Shown here piece by piece: positions 8,183 to 16,512 of a DNA stretch of 57,130 bases (its first letter is position 1; every line of letters starts with the position of its first letter). The notes under the pieces are model-generated. The model worked only from the letters and a program-made list of their open reading frames with translations. It ran no database searches and was not told the DNA's origin. A program made the position numbers and the translations under genes. This stretch comes from a marine actinobacterium MedAcidi-G2B (GTDB lineage Bacteria; Actinomycetota; Acidimicrobiia; Acidimicrobiales; MedAcidi-G1), in the NCBI GenBank assembly GCA_000817115.1, contig JUEO01000005.1:1-57130 (forward strand), in the 5' to 3' direction.

Positions 8183-9430
8183 ATGAGTGAACAAACTGCA
8201 GTAGAAGTAAGTGAAGAACTTTCCGCCTGGTTAGAAAAAAACTGGGATCCAGACATCACAGTGGCCGAATGGTGGGCACGACTTAACGAAGCACGGTGGA
8301 GTCATCCATCTCTTCCAGAAGAAGCTGGTGGCCGTGGATACAACCGTGAGCAAGCTACAGCGGTATCTGTTGGTCTTGCCGAAGCGAATGTTGTTGGCCC
8401 GCCGACTGGATTAGGGCATATGCTTGCGGCGCCTACTATTGCGGTTCACGGCTCAGAAGAACAAGTTGGTCGTCTAGTTCCAGAAATCCTTGATGGCTCC
8501 GTAGCGTGGTGTCAATTATTCTCGGAACCAAATGCTGGATCTGACCTAGCTGGATTGCAAGCTCGAGCAGTACGGGATGGAGATGAATGGGTAGTTAGCG
8601 GGCAGAAAGTTTGGACATCCGGTGGCCATATGGCGCAAAAAGGAATGCTTATCGCTCGGACAGATCCAGAGGCCCCCAAACATCAAGGAATTACTTATTT
8701 CGCCATTGAGATGGATCAACCAGGCATTGAAATTCGTCCTCTTAGAGAGATGACTGGACAAGCACTTTTTAATGAGGTTTTTCTTGATGAAGCCCGAGTA
8801 TCAAATGACAATGTTATTGGTGGTCTTGGTAATGGATGGGCTGTAGCTAACAGCACACTCATGTTCGAAAGAGCAAGCCTTGGCGGAGGGGGTAAACAGC
8901 CGATCTCTGTAGCCCCTGGAAGCATCGCCGGACGCTTACAACAGTCAGTAGGTGACTTTACCAATCGAGTTAATCGTGGACCTGAAGGTGATGGGGGAAG
9001 AGGTATGAGTACCGATTCTCTTGTCCGATTAGCTAAAGAGACCGGCCGTAATGATGACGCAGTTGTTCGTCAAGAAATCGTACAACTACACATCTTGGCG
9101 GAAGTAAATAAACTCAATATGCGTAGAGCAAAAGCAGGGGGAAGCCGCACAGGCGCTGAAGGGAACCTAGCAAAACTTGCTATGAGCGAACTTGTTCGAC
9201 GTAGTCGCGATGTTGGCAACAAGATCATTGGAGCAGATGGAATGTTGACAGGAAGCGATAGTTCCACTGGGGGATCGGTTCAGGAAGTAACAATGTTCTC
9301 ACCTGCACCAGCAATCTATGGTGGCACGGATCAGGTTCAGCGAAACATTATCGGAGAAAGAGTCTTAGGCCTTTCGAAAGAACCAGGTCACCCTAAAGAC
9401 ACGCCGTTTAAGGACCTTCTGCAAAATTAG
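8183..9430 (+). CDS. Acyl-CoA dehydrogenase family protein lacking the canonical catalytic Glu
   Basis: A 415-residue FAD-dependent acyl-CoA dehydrogenase. FAD-binding segments are visible: LFSEPNAGSDLAGL, and WVVSGQKVWTSGGH in the middle domain. The C-terminal helical domain has the RNIIGERVLGL signature. The IYGGTDQVQ motif has Gly where the classical medium-chain enzymes carry the catalytic Glu (YEGT). This pattern also occurs in actinobacterial FadE paralogues that work as heteromers, so it may need a partner or use another base; that is inference. A ~40-residue Gly/Arg-rich insertion lies at residues ~230-270. The start is ATG with AAGGA a few bases upstream. It ends 1 bp from the convergent hydrolase. 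Confidence 0.9.
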   Translation: MSEQTAVEVSEELSAWLEKNWDPDITVAEWWARLNEARWSHPSLPEEAGGRGYNREQATAVSVGLAEANVVGPPTGLGHMLAAPTIAVHGSEEQVGRLVPEILDGSVAWCQLFSEPNAGSDLAGLQARAVRDGDEWVVSGQKVWTSGGHMAQKGMLIARTDPEAPKHQGITYFAIEMDQPGIEIRPLREMTGQALFNEVFLDEARVSNDNVIGGLGNGWAVANSTLMFERASLGGGGKQPISVAPGSIAGRLQQSVGDFTNRVNRGPEGDGGRGMSTDSLVRLAKETGRNDDAVVRQEIVQLHILAEVNKLNMRRAKAGGSRTGAEGNLAKLAMSELVRRSRDVGNKIIGADGMLTGSDSSTGGSVQEVTMFSPAPAIYGGTDQVQRNIIGERVLGLSKEPGHPKDTPFKDLLQN

Positions 9431-9431
9431 A

Positions 9432-10232
9432 TCAGGAAGAAGTCACATGCGCTAAAAGTTTTTGGCGTACCAAGTCGGGCTCTTCAATCATGACCATATG
9501 ACCGGTAGATGGAAAGTCCACGATTGTCTTTTCTGAAGAAATGGCGTCAATTAAAGGCTGTGCTGCTTTACGGGGAGTCATTTTGTCTTCAGACCCCAAA
9601 AGGAAAAGAATTGGACAGTCAATGTTTTCAGCGGACTCCACTGCTTCTTCGTAGCTTGAACAAGCTAAAAGGTCTACGCCAAGAACGCCTCTAGCCGTAG
9701 ATTCAATTAGAGCCTGAGTTCCCCCTGTCATTGATAAACCAGGAGTGGGATTATTTCCGAGGTGATGCTTTGTTCCATGCCCCCAAGAAGTAATCAATTG
9801 AGCTGCTTTAACATCATTTGCATCTGCAGCTTCTTGTAACTCCGGATGTACTGGCATAGTGGCCCCAACTCCCAGGAGGCTCACTGAAGAAATTGAGTCT
9901 TTATGATTCCCAGCAGCATGTAGGGCAGTCAAAGCTCCCATGGAATGACCAACCAGATGAATCTTTTCCCCGAAGTGGTTTGATATTTCGGCTATCCAAT
10001 CTGATAAGTCAGCAATACTTTCTAGAGCGGGACCCTCAGATTTACCATGATCTGGAAGGTCAATTGCTAAAGCCCTAAATCCGTGATGTGCAAGAAATCT
10101 TGTTTGCTGCGACCAGACGGTGCGGTCCATTCCAGCGCCATGAATTAAGACAACAATTGGATCGGAACGTCCCTCAAAGCCAACAGCACCTGTTGCACCG
10201 TGTACTTGTTTCCCATCTAAAGAAAAAAACAT
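9432..10232 (-). CDS. Alpha/beta-fold hydrolase
   Basis: 266 residues with the full alpha/beta hydrolase plan: oxyanion HGAGMD near residue 31, nucleophile elbow GHSMG (Ser near 97), acid in LLGSEDKMTP, and His in STGHMVMIE near the C-terminus. No signal peptide, so probably cytosolic. The substrate cannot be deduced; relatives include esterases, lactonases and C-C bond hydrolases. It lies 7 bp downstream of metY on the same strand, so it is likely co-transcribed. It is too short and has the wrong motifs to be the homoserine acetyltransferase MetX. Confidence 0.88.
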   Translation of the reverse strand: MFFSLDGKQVHGATGAVGFEGRSDPIVVLIHGAGMDRTVWSQQTRFLAHHGFRALAIDLPDHGKSEGPALESIADLSDWIAEISNHFGEKIHLVGHSMGALTALHAAGNHKDSISSVSLLGVGATMPVHPELQEAADANDVKAAQLITSWGHGTKHHLGNNPTPGLSMTGGTQALIESTARGVLGVDLLACSSYEEAVESAENIDCPILFLLGSEDKMTPRKAAQPLIDAISSEKTIVDFPSTGHMVMIEEPDLVRQKLLAHVTSS

Positions 10233-10239
10233 GAACTAC

Positions 10240-11532
10240 CTATCTTTGAGAAGATCTAAGTGCTTTATCAAGATCACCACAAATATCTTCAGGGTCTTCA
10301 AGTCCTACAGACACACGAATGAGATCTTCACTTATTCCAGCATTTTCTAAATCTTCTATGCTCATTTGCTGATGAGTGGTAGATCCAGGATGGATAACCA
10401 GAGTTTTAGCATCACCTACATTTGCCAAATGTGAAGCCAACTTTACGCTTTCAATGAATTTTTTTCCTGCTTCTCTGCCGCCTTTTACACCGAAACTAAG
10501 AATTGCTCCTGTTCCTTTCGGATAGAGGCGTTTGGCTAAATCATGATCAGGATGACTGGGATGACTGGGGTGTTTTATCCATTCCACTGCGTCATGACCG
10601 TCAAGGAGCTCAATAACGTGCTGAGTGTTCTCTACGTGACGTGCCATACGAAGAGGTAAAGTTTCGACTCCCTGCAGCAGGTAAAAAGCGTTAGCGGGGC
10701 TCATACAAGCTCCAAAATCCTTTAAACCTTCAGCACGCGCACGCATAGAAAGAGCGGCAGGGCCAAACTCTTCAGTGAAAGTAATGTTGTGGTACCCCTC
10801 ATAAGGCTCTGTAAGAGTAGGGAATTTTCCAGAAGCTTCCCAATCAAAGCGCCCACCATCAACGATGGTGCCACCTATAGCTACTCCGTGACCGCCTAAG
10901 AACTTTGTCACTGAATGCATGATGATGTCTGCGCCATGCTCTATCGGATTTATCAGATAGGGAGTAGAAAAAGTTGAATCAACGCAGAGGGGGAGACCCG
11001 CGGCGTGAGCTACATCAGAGACAGCTCCGATGTCTAGAACCTCTATACCCGGATTGCCTAAAGTCTCAGCGAAAATCAGACGTGTTTCTGGTCGGATAGC
11101 TTTTGCAAACTCTTCTGGATCCCGTGGGTCAACAAAAGTAGTAGTGATGCCAAACCGTGGAAGAGTGTGATTCATCAAAATGAAAGCCCCACCATAAATA
11201 TTTCGACTCGCCACAATATGGTCACCTGTGTTTAGGAGAGTCGCGACTGCTAAATGCAAAGCGGCCATGCCGCTAGCGGTACAAACTGCACCAACTCCAC
11301 CTTCTAACGAAGCGAGCCGTTCCTCTAATACCGCAACAGTAGGATTTGAAATTCGTGAATAAATATGACCGCTAGTTTCAAGATTATAAAGACCAGCAGC
11401 CTGGTCTACAGAGTCAAAAACGTATGACGTCGTTTGATGAATAGGTACAGCGCGGGACCCAGTGGATGGATCAGGATACTGTCCTGCATGCAAAGCACGA
11501 GTGTCAAAACGTCTAAATTCTGGTTCAACCAT
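10240..11532 (-). CDS. metY: O-acetylhomoserine sulfhydrylase (MetY/Cys-Met metabolism PLP enzyme)
   Basis: Makes homocysteine from O-acetylhomoserine and sulfide, a PLP-dependent step of methionine synthesis. 430 residues, typical of MetY and longer than MetB/MetC (~390). The PLP-lysine motif SVTKFLGGHG is present, with the cofactor loop TASGMAALHLA and the family signature DPRDPEEFAKAI-PETRLIFAETLGNPG. A His-rich stretch HPSHPSHPDHD sits in the MetY-specific region near residue 345. No SAM riboswitch was recognised in the 149 bp upstream. The alpha/beta hydrolase follows directly. Confidence 0.93.
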   Translation of the reverse strand: MVEPEFRRFDTRALHAGQYPDPSTGSRAVPIHQTTSYVFDSVDQAAGLYNLETSGHIYSRISNPTVAVLEERLASLEGGVGAVCTASGMAALHLAVATLLNTGDHIVASRNIYGGAFILMNHTLPRFGITTTFVDPRDPEEFAKAIRPETRLIFAETLGNPGIEVLDIGAVSDVAHAAGLPLCVDSTFSTPYLINPIEHGADIIMHSVTKFLGGHGVAIGGTIVDGGRFDWEASGKFPTLTEPYEGYHNITFTEEFGPAALSMRARAEGLKDFGACMSPANAFYLLQGVETLPLRMARHVENTQHVIELLDGHDAVEWIKHPSHPSHPDHDLAKRLYPKGTGAILSFGVKGGREAGKKFIESVKLASHLANVGDAKTLVIHPGSTTHQQMSIEDLENAGISEDLIRVSVGLEDPEDICGDLDKALRSSQR

Positions 11533-11681
11533 GTCTACAGACTAGAGCACTTAGAAGTAGGAAGGCTCACAATAAAAAAATATTAAAGAAATTTATGAAA
11601 AAACACCCAAGTTGTTCTTTCATATGAAACTATGAGCCATACGGGGAAGTTTTAAATCAGAGCTTTGAAAGGAATACAGCG

Positions 11682-12641
11682 GTGAAAGTAGGTTTCATAG
11701 GTTTAGGAAATGCAGGAGCGAAGTTAGCAGGAAGCCTTTTACGCAATGGAATAGATCTAACAGTTCGAGATTTAAACAAAGAAGCTGCTAAAGATTTATT
11801 AGATGGTGGTGCAGGTTGGGCTGAATCTCCTAAAGAAATGGCCGAAAAATGCGATCTTGTGATTACTTGCCTTCCCTCACCATCTATATGTGCGGAAGTG
11901 ATGGAGGCCCCAGACGGGCTTATAGCTGGACTTTCATCAGGAAAAATTTGGTTGGAAATGTCAACTACTGATGAAGCAGAAGTGCGACGGATTGGTGCGT
12001 TAGTTGAAGAAGTAGGTGCCTTTCCGTTGGATTGTCCAGTTTCTGGAGGCTGTCATCGAGCGGCAACAGGAAATATTGCAATACTGGTGGGAGGAGACCG
12101 CCAAACGTTTGAACAGGCTTTACCTGTTCTTGGAGCTATGGGGCGTGAAATACTACACACGGGTGAAATTGGTTCTGCTTCAGTTCTTAAAGTGATGACC
12201 AATTTTCTGGCAACAGCTAATTTAGTGAGTTTATGTGAGGCGCTCACCACCACAGCAAAAGCTGGACTAGACCTAAACGTCGTATATGAAGCAATTCGGA
12301 TTTCCTCTGGAAACTCTTTTGTTCATGAAACTGAAAGCCAAGTGATACTTAACGGCAGTCGCGACATCAATTTCACTATGGATTTAGTGTCAAAAGACAT
12401 AGGAATATTCGACAAGATCGCTCAAGACTTAGAAGTACCTTTAGAACTATCTCCACTTCTGGTTGAAATATTCAAAGATGGAGAACAAAAATATGGATCT
12501 AGAGAGTGGTCATCAAATATTATTCGCCGCTTAGAAGACCAAACAGGAGTTCAAGTTTTAGCTCCCGGTTTCCCGGAACAGATGATTGATAGTGAAGAAG
12601 AGATTCTGGGATATGAAATAAAGTGCAATAAGTCGTCTTAA
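11682..12641 (+). CDS. NAD(P)-dependent beta-hydroxyacid dehydrogenase (3-hydroxyisobutyrate dehydrogenase family)
   Basis: 319 residues. An N-terminal Rossmann fold with GFIGLGNAGAKLAGSLL, the substrate signature DCPVSGGCHRAATG (near residues 115-128, the usual form being DAPVSGG), and a C-terminal helical domain with the catalytic Lys in SASVLKVMTNFLATANL. The Asp after the second Rossmann strand (VRDLNKE) gives no clear NAD/NADP choice. The family includes 3-hydroxyisobutyrate, tartronate-semialdehyde and related dehydrogenases, and the exact substrate is open. The start is GTG at 11682 with AAAGGA upstream. Its stop overlaps the stop of fabH on the other strand (shared TTAA). Confidence 0.9.
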   Translation: MKVGFIGLGNAGAKLAGSLLRNGIDLTVRDLNKEAAKDLLDGGAGWAESPKEMAEKCDLVITCLPSPSICAEVMEAPDGLIAGLSSGKIWLEMSTTDEAEVRRIGALVEEVGAFPLDCPVSGGCHRAATGNIAILVGGDRQTFEQALPVLGAMGREILHTGEIGSASVLKVMTNFLATANLVSLCEALTTTAKAGLDLNVVYEAIRISSGNSFVHETESQVILNGSRDINFTMDLVSKDIGIFDKIAQDLEVPLELSPLLVEIFKDGEQKYGSREWSSNIIRRLEDQTGVQVLAPGFPEQMIDSEEEILGYEIKCNKSS

Positions 12642-13747
12642 CTCGGTAGATCTTCAGCATCTAAGCCATGAAGTTCAGCGAAAAACCGCAGGTTTGGCTC
12701 TAAGAGTTCAAAGACGGTGGCATCAGTTGGAGGGAGCTCTCCGTCATGTTGCTTTAGCCTCTCTACGCGTTCTCCCCACCGCATAACAATGGAACCCCAA
12801 GTAACGCCTCCACCGAAAGCAGAGAGCACAATCAAGTCGCCAGGGTTAATTTTACCAGCATCAAGGGCATCTGAAATGGCCATAGGTATAGAAGCAGCGC
12901 CAGTATTTCCGAGAGTATCAATGTTCATGAAGACTTTATTTTCATCAAGTTTGAGTAGACGAGTAGCAGCATCAACTATGCGTGCGTTTGCTTGATGAGG
13001 GATCACTACATCAATTTCTTCAGATTCAAAGCCTGCGGTCTCCAGTACACGAGTGACAGAGGCAGCGATTCCTTGAACAGCAATCTTGAATACCGCTTGA
13101 CCTTCGAAATGGAGAGCCATCTCTTCGGCGAGAAGCGATTTGAAAACATTACCGTTTGTTCCCATTGATTTGAGAACCATTGTTTGACCCTTGCCTCCAT
13201 CAGCGCCTATATCAACTGCGAGAACTCCAGCGTTTCCTTCGCTAGCCTCGTAAACAGCGGCACCTGCACCATCTCCGAATAAAACTGAAGTGGAGCGATC
13301 ACGGTAATCCATTACTCCTGATAATTTTTCCGCCCCAATCACTAAAGCTTTTTTAACAAAACCAGATTCAATCATTCCAGCAGCATTCGCAGTTGCATAA
13401 ATGAAACCCGAACAGGCAGCGTTCAAATCAAAGGCAGCAGAATTTATTGCACCTAAACGATCCTGAACCATGGCAGCAACACTTGGACAAATTAAATCTG
13501 GTGTGGTTGATGCAACTAAAATTAAATCCAACTCTTCTGGATCTAAACCTGCTGCCGCCAACGCACGTCGTCCAGCTAGTTCCGCAAGGTCTGTTCCATC
13601 AACATGTGAGATACGTCGACTCTTGATACCAGTGCGGTCAATGATCCACTGATCATCTGTATCGGAAAGCTTCTCAAGGTCTGCGTTCGTCAACTCAACT
13701 GGCGGGATGCATTTACCCCATCCAGTTATGACAGCTTTAGTTGACAT
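12638..13747 (-). CDS. fabH: 3-oxoacyl-ACP synthase III (FabH family) with C-terminal extension
   Basis: Condenses an acyl-CoA starter with malonyl-ACP at the start of type II fatty acid synthesis. The catalytic triad is intact: Cys112 (NAACSGF), His251 (IPHQANARI) and Asn281 (LGNTGAASIP), plus the GGGVTWGS C-terminal motif at ~312-319. At 369 residues it is ~45 longer than typical FabH; the extra part (about residues 326-369, rich in Glu/Leu, ending LHGLDAEDLPS) follows the normal end of the thiolase fold. A role in branched-chain or polyketide-like condensation is possible. It overlaps the convergent dehydrogenase by 4 bp; mscR lies 62 bp upstream on the same strand. Confidence 0.92.
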   Translation of the reverse strand: MSTKAVITGWGKCIPPVELTNADLEKLSDTDDQWIIDRTGIKSRRISHVDGTDLAELAGRRALAAAGLDPEELDLILVASTTPDLICPSVAAMVQDRLGAINSAAFDLNAACSGFIYATANAAGMIESGFVKKALVIGAEKLSGVMDYRDRSTSVLFGDGAGAAVYEASEGNAGVLAVDIGADGGKGQTMVLKSMGTNGNVFKSLLAEEMALHFEGQAVFKIAVQGIAASVTRVLETAGFESEEIDVVIPHQANARIVDAATRLLKLDENKVFMNIDTLGNTGAASIPMAISDALDAGKINPGDLIVLSAFGGGVTWGSIVMRWGERVERLKQHDGELPPTDATVFELLEPNLRFFAELHGLDAEDLPS

Positions 13748-13809
13748 GTGGCTCCTAACAGGTTCTTTTAAGACACTAGTTCTTAATTACTGACTCGTTG
13801 TAGCGAGAG

Positions 13810-14892
13810 TCAGAGAATCACAACAGACCGAAGGACTTCTCCTCGTTCCATTGCGTGGAAGGCTTCTTCAACGTCCTCTAAAGAGATAGTTTCTGAAACA
13901 AATTTTTCAAGGTTCAAACGCCCCTGAAGATAGAGATCTATCAGCATCGGGAAGTCTCTACTAGGGAGACAGTCTCCATACCATGAGGACTTAAGTGATC
14001 CGCCTCGCCCAAAAACTTCTTGTAAAGGGAGTTCAATTTTCATTTCTGGATTTGGAACTCCCACAAGTACGACCGTCCCAGCTAAATCTCTCGCGAAAAA
14101 AGATTGCTCATATGTTGAAGGTATCCCTACAGCATCTATGACAACGTCAGCTCCATTACCATCAGTGATTTGACGTATTGCTTCTATTGGGTCTTCTTTA
14201 GAAGAATCAATAGTATGAGTAGCTCCAAATTCTTTAGCCATTTCTAACTTTCGTTCATCAATGTCTACAGCAATGATTGTGTGCGCTCCAGCAAGATTTG
14301 ATCCAGCTATCGCAGCATCACCAACTCCACCACATCCAAATACGGCTACAGAGTCGCCTCGGGTGACTTCCCCAGTATTAATCGCTGCTCCAAGACCCGC
14401 CATGACTCCACATCCGATTAACCCTGCAACCTCTGGCTTTGCTCGCGAATCGACTTTGGTGGCCTGTCCCGCTGCAACAAGTGTTTTTTCAGCGAAAGCA
14501 CCAATTCCCAACGCTGCGGTCAAAGGGGCTCCATCAAGAGCCATTTTCTGTGTGGCGTTATGAGTATCAAAGCAATACCAAGGACGTCCACGTTTACAAG
14601 AACGACATTCCCCACAAACAGCTCGCCAGTTCAAGATAACGAAATCGCCAGGACTTACATTTACAACGCCTTCACCGACTTCCTCAACGATTCCAGCAGC
14701 TTCATGGCCCAAAAGAAAAGGAAACTCGTCGTTTATAGCTCCTTCTCGAAAATGTAGGTCAGTATGGCAAACCCCACAGGCTTTTACATCAACAAGAACT
14801 TCACCCGGGCCTGGATCAGGTATTTCAATTATTTCGACAGAAACAGGTTCCCCTTTAGATTTCGCTATAACACCTTTAACTGAATGCGGCAT
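13810..14892 (-). CDS. mscR: S-(hydroxymethyl)mycothiol dehydrogenase (mycothiol-dependent formaldehyde dehydrogenase)
   Basis: A 360-residue zinc-dependent medium-chain dehydrogenase that oxidises the formaldehyde-mycothiol adduct. Catalytic zinc ligands Cys42 (GVCHTD) and His63 (LGHEAA), and the structural-zinc quartet Cys93/96/99/107 ([17 protein letters not shown]), are in place, with the NAD fold [14 protein letters not shown]. Long blocks such as [35 protein letters not shown] and [20 protein letters not shown] are those of actinobacterial MscR, so I prefer this over a general alcohol dehydrogenase. It implies that the organism makes mycothiol. The MBL hydrolase often paired with mscR is not adjacent here; an MBL protein is encoded at 38263. 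Confidence 0.9.
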   Translation of the reverse strand: MPHSVKGVIAKSKGEPVSVEIIEIPDPGPGEVLVDVKACGVCHTDLHFREGAINDEFPFLLGHEAAGIVEEVGEGVVNVSPGDFVILNWRAVCGECRSCKRGRPWYCFDTHNATQKMALDGAPLTAALGIGAFAEKTLVAAGQATKVDSRAKPEVAGLIGCGVMAGLGAAINTGEVTRGDSVAVFGCGGVGDAAIAGSNLAGAHTIIAVDIDERKLEMAKEFGATHTIDSSKEDPIEAIRQITDGNGADVVIDAVGIPSTYEQSFFARDLAGTVVLVGVPNPEMKIELPLQEVFGRGGSLKSSWYGDCLPSRDFPMLIDLYLQGRLNLEKFVSETISLEDVEEAFHAMERGEVLRSVVIL

Positions 14893-15013
14893 TTCCCCTC
14901 CTGTATTTACCAGTTATGACAACTTACACAAATAGTTAGACACGCACCATAGGCGGCGTTGTCACACCTCTATGTAATAGTGGGGGAGTAATCATAAAGA
15001 GGATTGGAGGGAC

Positions 15014-15076
15014 ATGGCCCTGAGAAGATCCGCCAACCACCCATTTTGGATTTGGTGGCAATGCCATGAACTATGA
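15014..15076 (+). CDS. Possible 20-residue Trp-rich leader peptide
   Basis: An ATG preceded by GGAGGG (15006-15011) opens a 20-codon frame with LRRSANHPFWIWWQCH at its core, including three Trp in four residues. Its TGA stop (15074-15076) lies on the Shine-Dalgarno GAGGAG (15075-15080) of the zinc-ribbon gene. That arrangement fits translational coupling or attenuation. The SD-to-ATG spacing is only 2 bases, which is short, and no alternative hairpins were established. The remaining gap from 14893 to 15013 shows no other clear element. Confidence 0.35.
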   Translation: MALRRSANHPFWIWWQCHEL

Positions 15077-15086
15077 GGAGAAAAGC

Positions 15087-15308
15087 ATGGATACAAAAGA
15101 ATGTCCAAAATGTAAATCAAACCGGGTAGGCCTTACGTTTGCACTCGAATATGAAAAAAATGAAGACGGCACAGTGGTACTCACTAACCCTTACTTTTCG
15201 TGTGTGACTTGCGAACATCTATGGCAAGTCAAGCGAGTAATGGTTGTATCAAGATTTCCTAATCCTGAATACTTCAGTTGGAAGTTAAACGAAACTTTTG
15301 AACAATAA
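15087..15308 (+). CDS. Small zinc-ribbon protein
   Basis: 73 residues with two Cys pairs, CPKC at residues 5-8 and CVTC near residues 40-43, separated by a beta-rich stretch. This is a classical zinc ribbon like those in small RNA polymerase or ribosome-associated proteins; the C-terminal part (QVKRVMVVSRFPNPEYFSWKL) is aromatic. I choose the ATG at 15087 because GAGGAG sits 6 bases upstream; an in-frame ATG at 15066 would add seven residues without a good ribosome-binding site. The specific function is unknown. A possible leader peptide precedes it. Confidence 0.75.
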   Translation: MDTKECPKCKSNRVGLTFALEYEKNEDGTVVLTNPYFSCVTCEHLWQVKRVMVVSRFPNPEYFSWKLNETFEQ

Positions 15309-15319
15309 ATTAAGTATTA

Positions 15320-15853
15320 CTACTGCTCATAAACAGGGGTGATCATTGCTCGAGCCAATGTGTTTCCAAACATGTTGAATCCACAAATGGCAGCAGAGAC
15401 ATTCTCGTCAATAGGTAGAGCATCAACGTTTAAAGCATGTACAGCAAACATGTAACGATGCATCCCATGACCGGAAGGCGGAGCTGAACCTAGATAGCCG
15501 TAAAGACCAGCATCGTTCTTCAATTGTTTCGCCCCCATCGGCAGAAGTTCACCATCTTGAGACCCTGCATCAGCAACTAGTTCATTTATTTGAGCAGGTA
15601 TGTCATAGACGACCCAATGCCAGAATCCGCTTCCAGTTGGCGCATCTGGATCAAAGCAAGTTACAGCATAACTTTTGGTGTCTTCTGGAGCGCCGGTCCA
15701 AGTGAGGTGAGGGGAGATGTCTTCTCCACCAGCACCAAAAATTCCAGACACCTGCGGAAGAGAAAACATTTCTCCATCGGAAACATCGTTGCTTTGAACT
15801 TCAAAGACCGGAACGCTTGGAAGAAAGTCGTAAGGGTTAGGGGATTGCGGCAT
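15320..15853 (-). CDS. PEBP-family protein (YbhB/YbcL type)
   Basis: 177 residues of the phosphatidylethanolamine-binding protein / Raf-kinase-inhibitor-like fold. The anion-binding pocket motifs are present: CFDPDAPTGSGFWHWVVYDIP (residues ~66-86) and GHGMHRYMFAVHAL (~126-139), preceded by SPHLTWTGAPEDTKSYAV. No signal peptide. Bacterial members have no firmly established role. It is encoded directly downstream of tmRNA on the same strand (43-bp gap), so readthrough from ssrA is possible, as no terminator hairpin is visible in between. Confidence 0.93.
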   Translation of the reverse strand: MPQSPNPYDFLPSVPVFEVQSNDVSDGEMFSLPQVSGIFGAGGEDISPHLTWTGAPEDTKSYAVTCFDPDAPTGSGFWHWVVYDIPAQINELVADAGSQDGELLPMGAKQLKNDAGLYGYLGSAPPSGHGMHRYMFAVHALNVDALPIDENVSAAICGFNMFGNTLARAMITPVYEQ

Positions 15854-15895
15854 GTTTGTTGCCTTTCATAAATGTTTACTTATATAAAACTAGTT

Positions 15896-16284
15896 TGGTG
15901 GAGCTGGCGGGAATCGAACCCGCGTCCGTCGAGAGGTCAACGCACACGTTACGACCATTCCCGAGAATATGACTTACGGTAGTCATTCCGCCGGGTCAGA
16001 TAAGCCCTAAGGCTTTACCGTCAAGACTTTCCTTGAAGTCAGCGGTCTTTCTCGCCGTCAGCGGTCTCTCCCTGCGGTCCATCACTACTTCTGTTGCCGG
16101 GCTGTAGTGATCAGGCCCCGGGAATCATTACTGGTCCCAGTGACTCTTTACTGCCTAATAAAATTAGGCGGCAAGAGCGAGATCATCCGTATTGGCGTCT
16201 CTATTGATGCCCTGTTTTTAGAGTCTGAGCAACTCTGGTCGCATGAAACGTTCACAGCAATCGGCGTCGAAACCGATCAGCCCC
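15896..16284 (-). ncRNA. ssrA: tmRNA (transfer-messenger RNA)
   Basis: The 5' end reads GGGGCUGAUCGGUUUCGACG and the 3' end is a T arm (GCGGG-UUCGAUU-CCCGC) followed by CAGCUCC-ACCA. The acceptor stem GGGGCUG/CAGCUCC keeps the third-position G-U pair that specifies alanine charging, and CCA is encoded. The tag frame on this strand runs from 16196 down to 16164: GCC AAU ACG GAU GAU CUC GCU CUU GCC GCC UAA, giving ANTDDLALAA after the tRNA-delivered alanine. The LALAA end is the usual ClpXP/ClpAP degron, and clpP is encoded at 24590. It is a one-piece, non-permuted form. smpB lies about 4 kb away, with the protease gene in between. Confidence 0.97.
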
Positions 16285-16288
16285 GTAA

Positions 16289-16319
16289 ACGAATGTTTAT
16301 CAATTCGTTAGATTGTCAA
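16289..16319 (-). promoter_or_regulatory. Candidate ssrA promoter
   Basis: On the minus strand a perfect TTGACA (complement of 16314-16319) is followed by an AT-rich GATAAACATT block that ends about 8 bases before the tmRNA 5' G. The -10 match is poor and the spacing is 14-16 depending on the hexamer chosen. Confidence 0.4.
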
Positions 16320-16512
16320 ATAACTAGGGTTCTCATGCTATCGCAACTCTATGACAAGTTTGAAGATTGGACTTTAGACATTTATTTCCTTAGGTAAAGC
16401 AACTTATTTTCAAATAGGCAATCGTTTTCAAGGGGCGATGACACTTTTGGTGAAACTTGATCTACGGTGGTATTAGTGAGTTTCGGTAAATAATCAAGTC
16501 TGTGGGGCAGTG

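Noticed and set aside
11533-11681. SAM or cobalamin riboswitch upstream of metY
   Set aside because: The region is simply AT-rich, with none of the conserved cores of these riboswitches.
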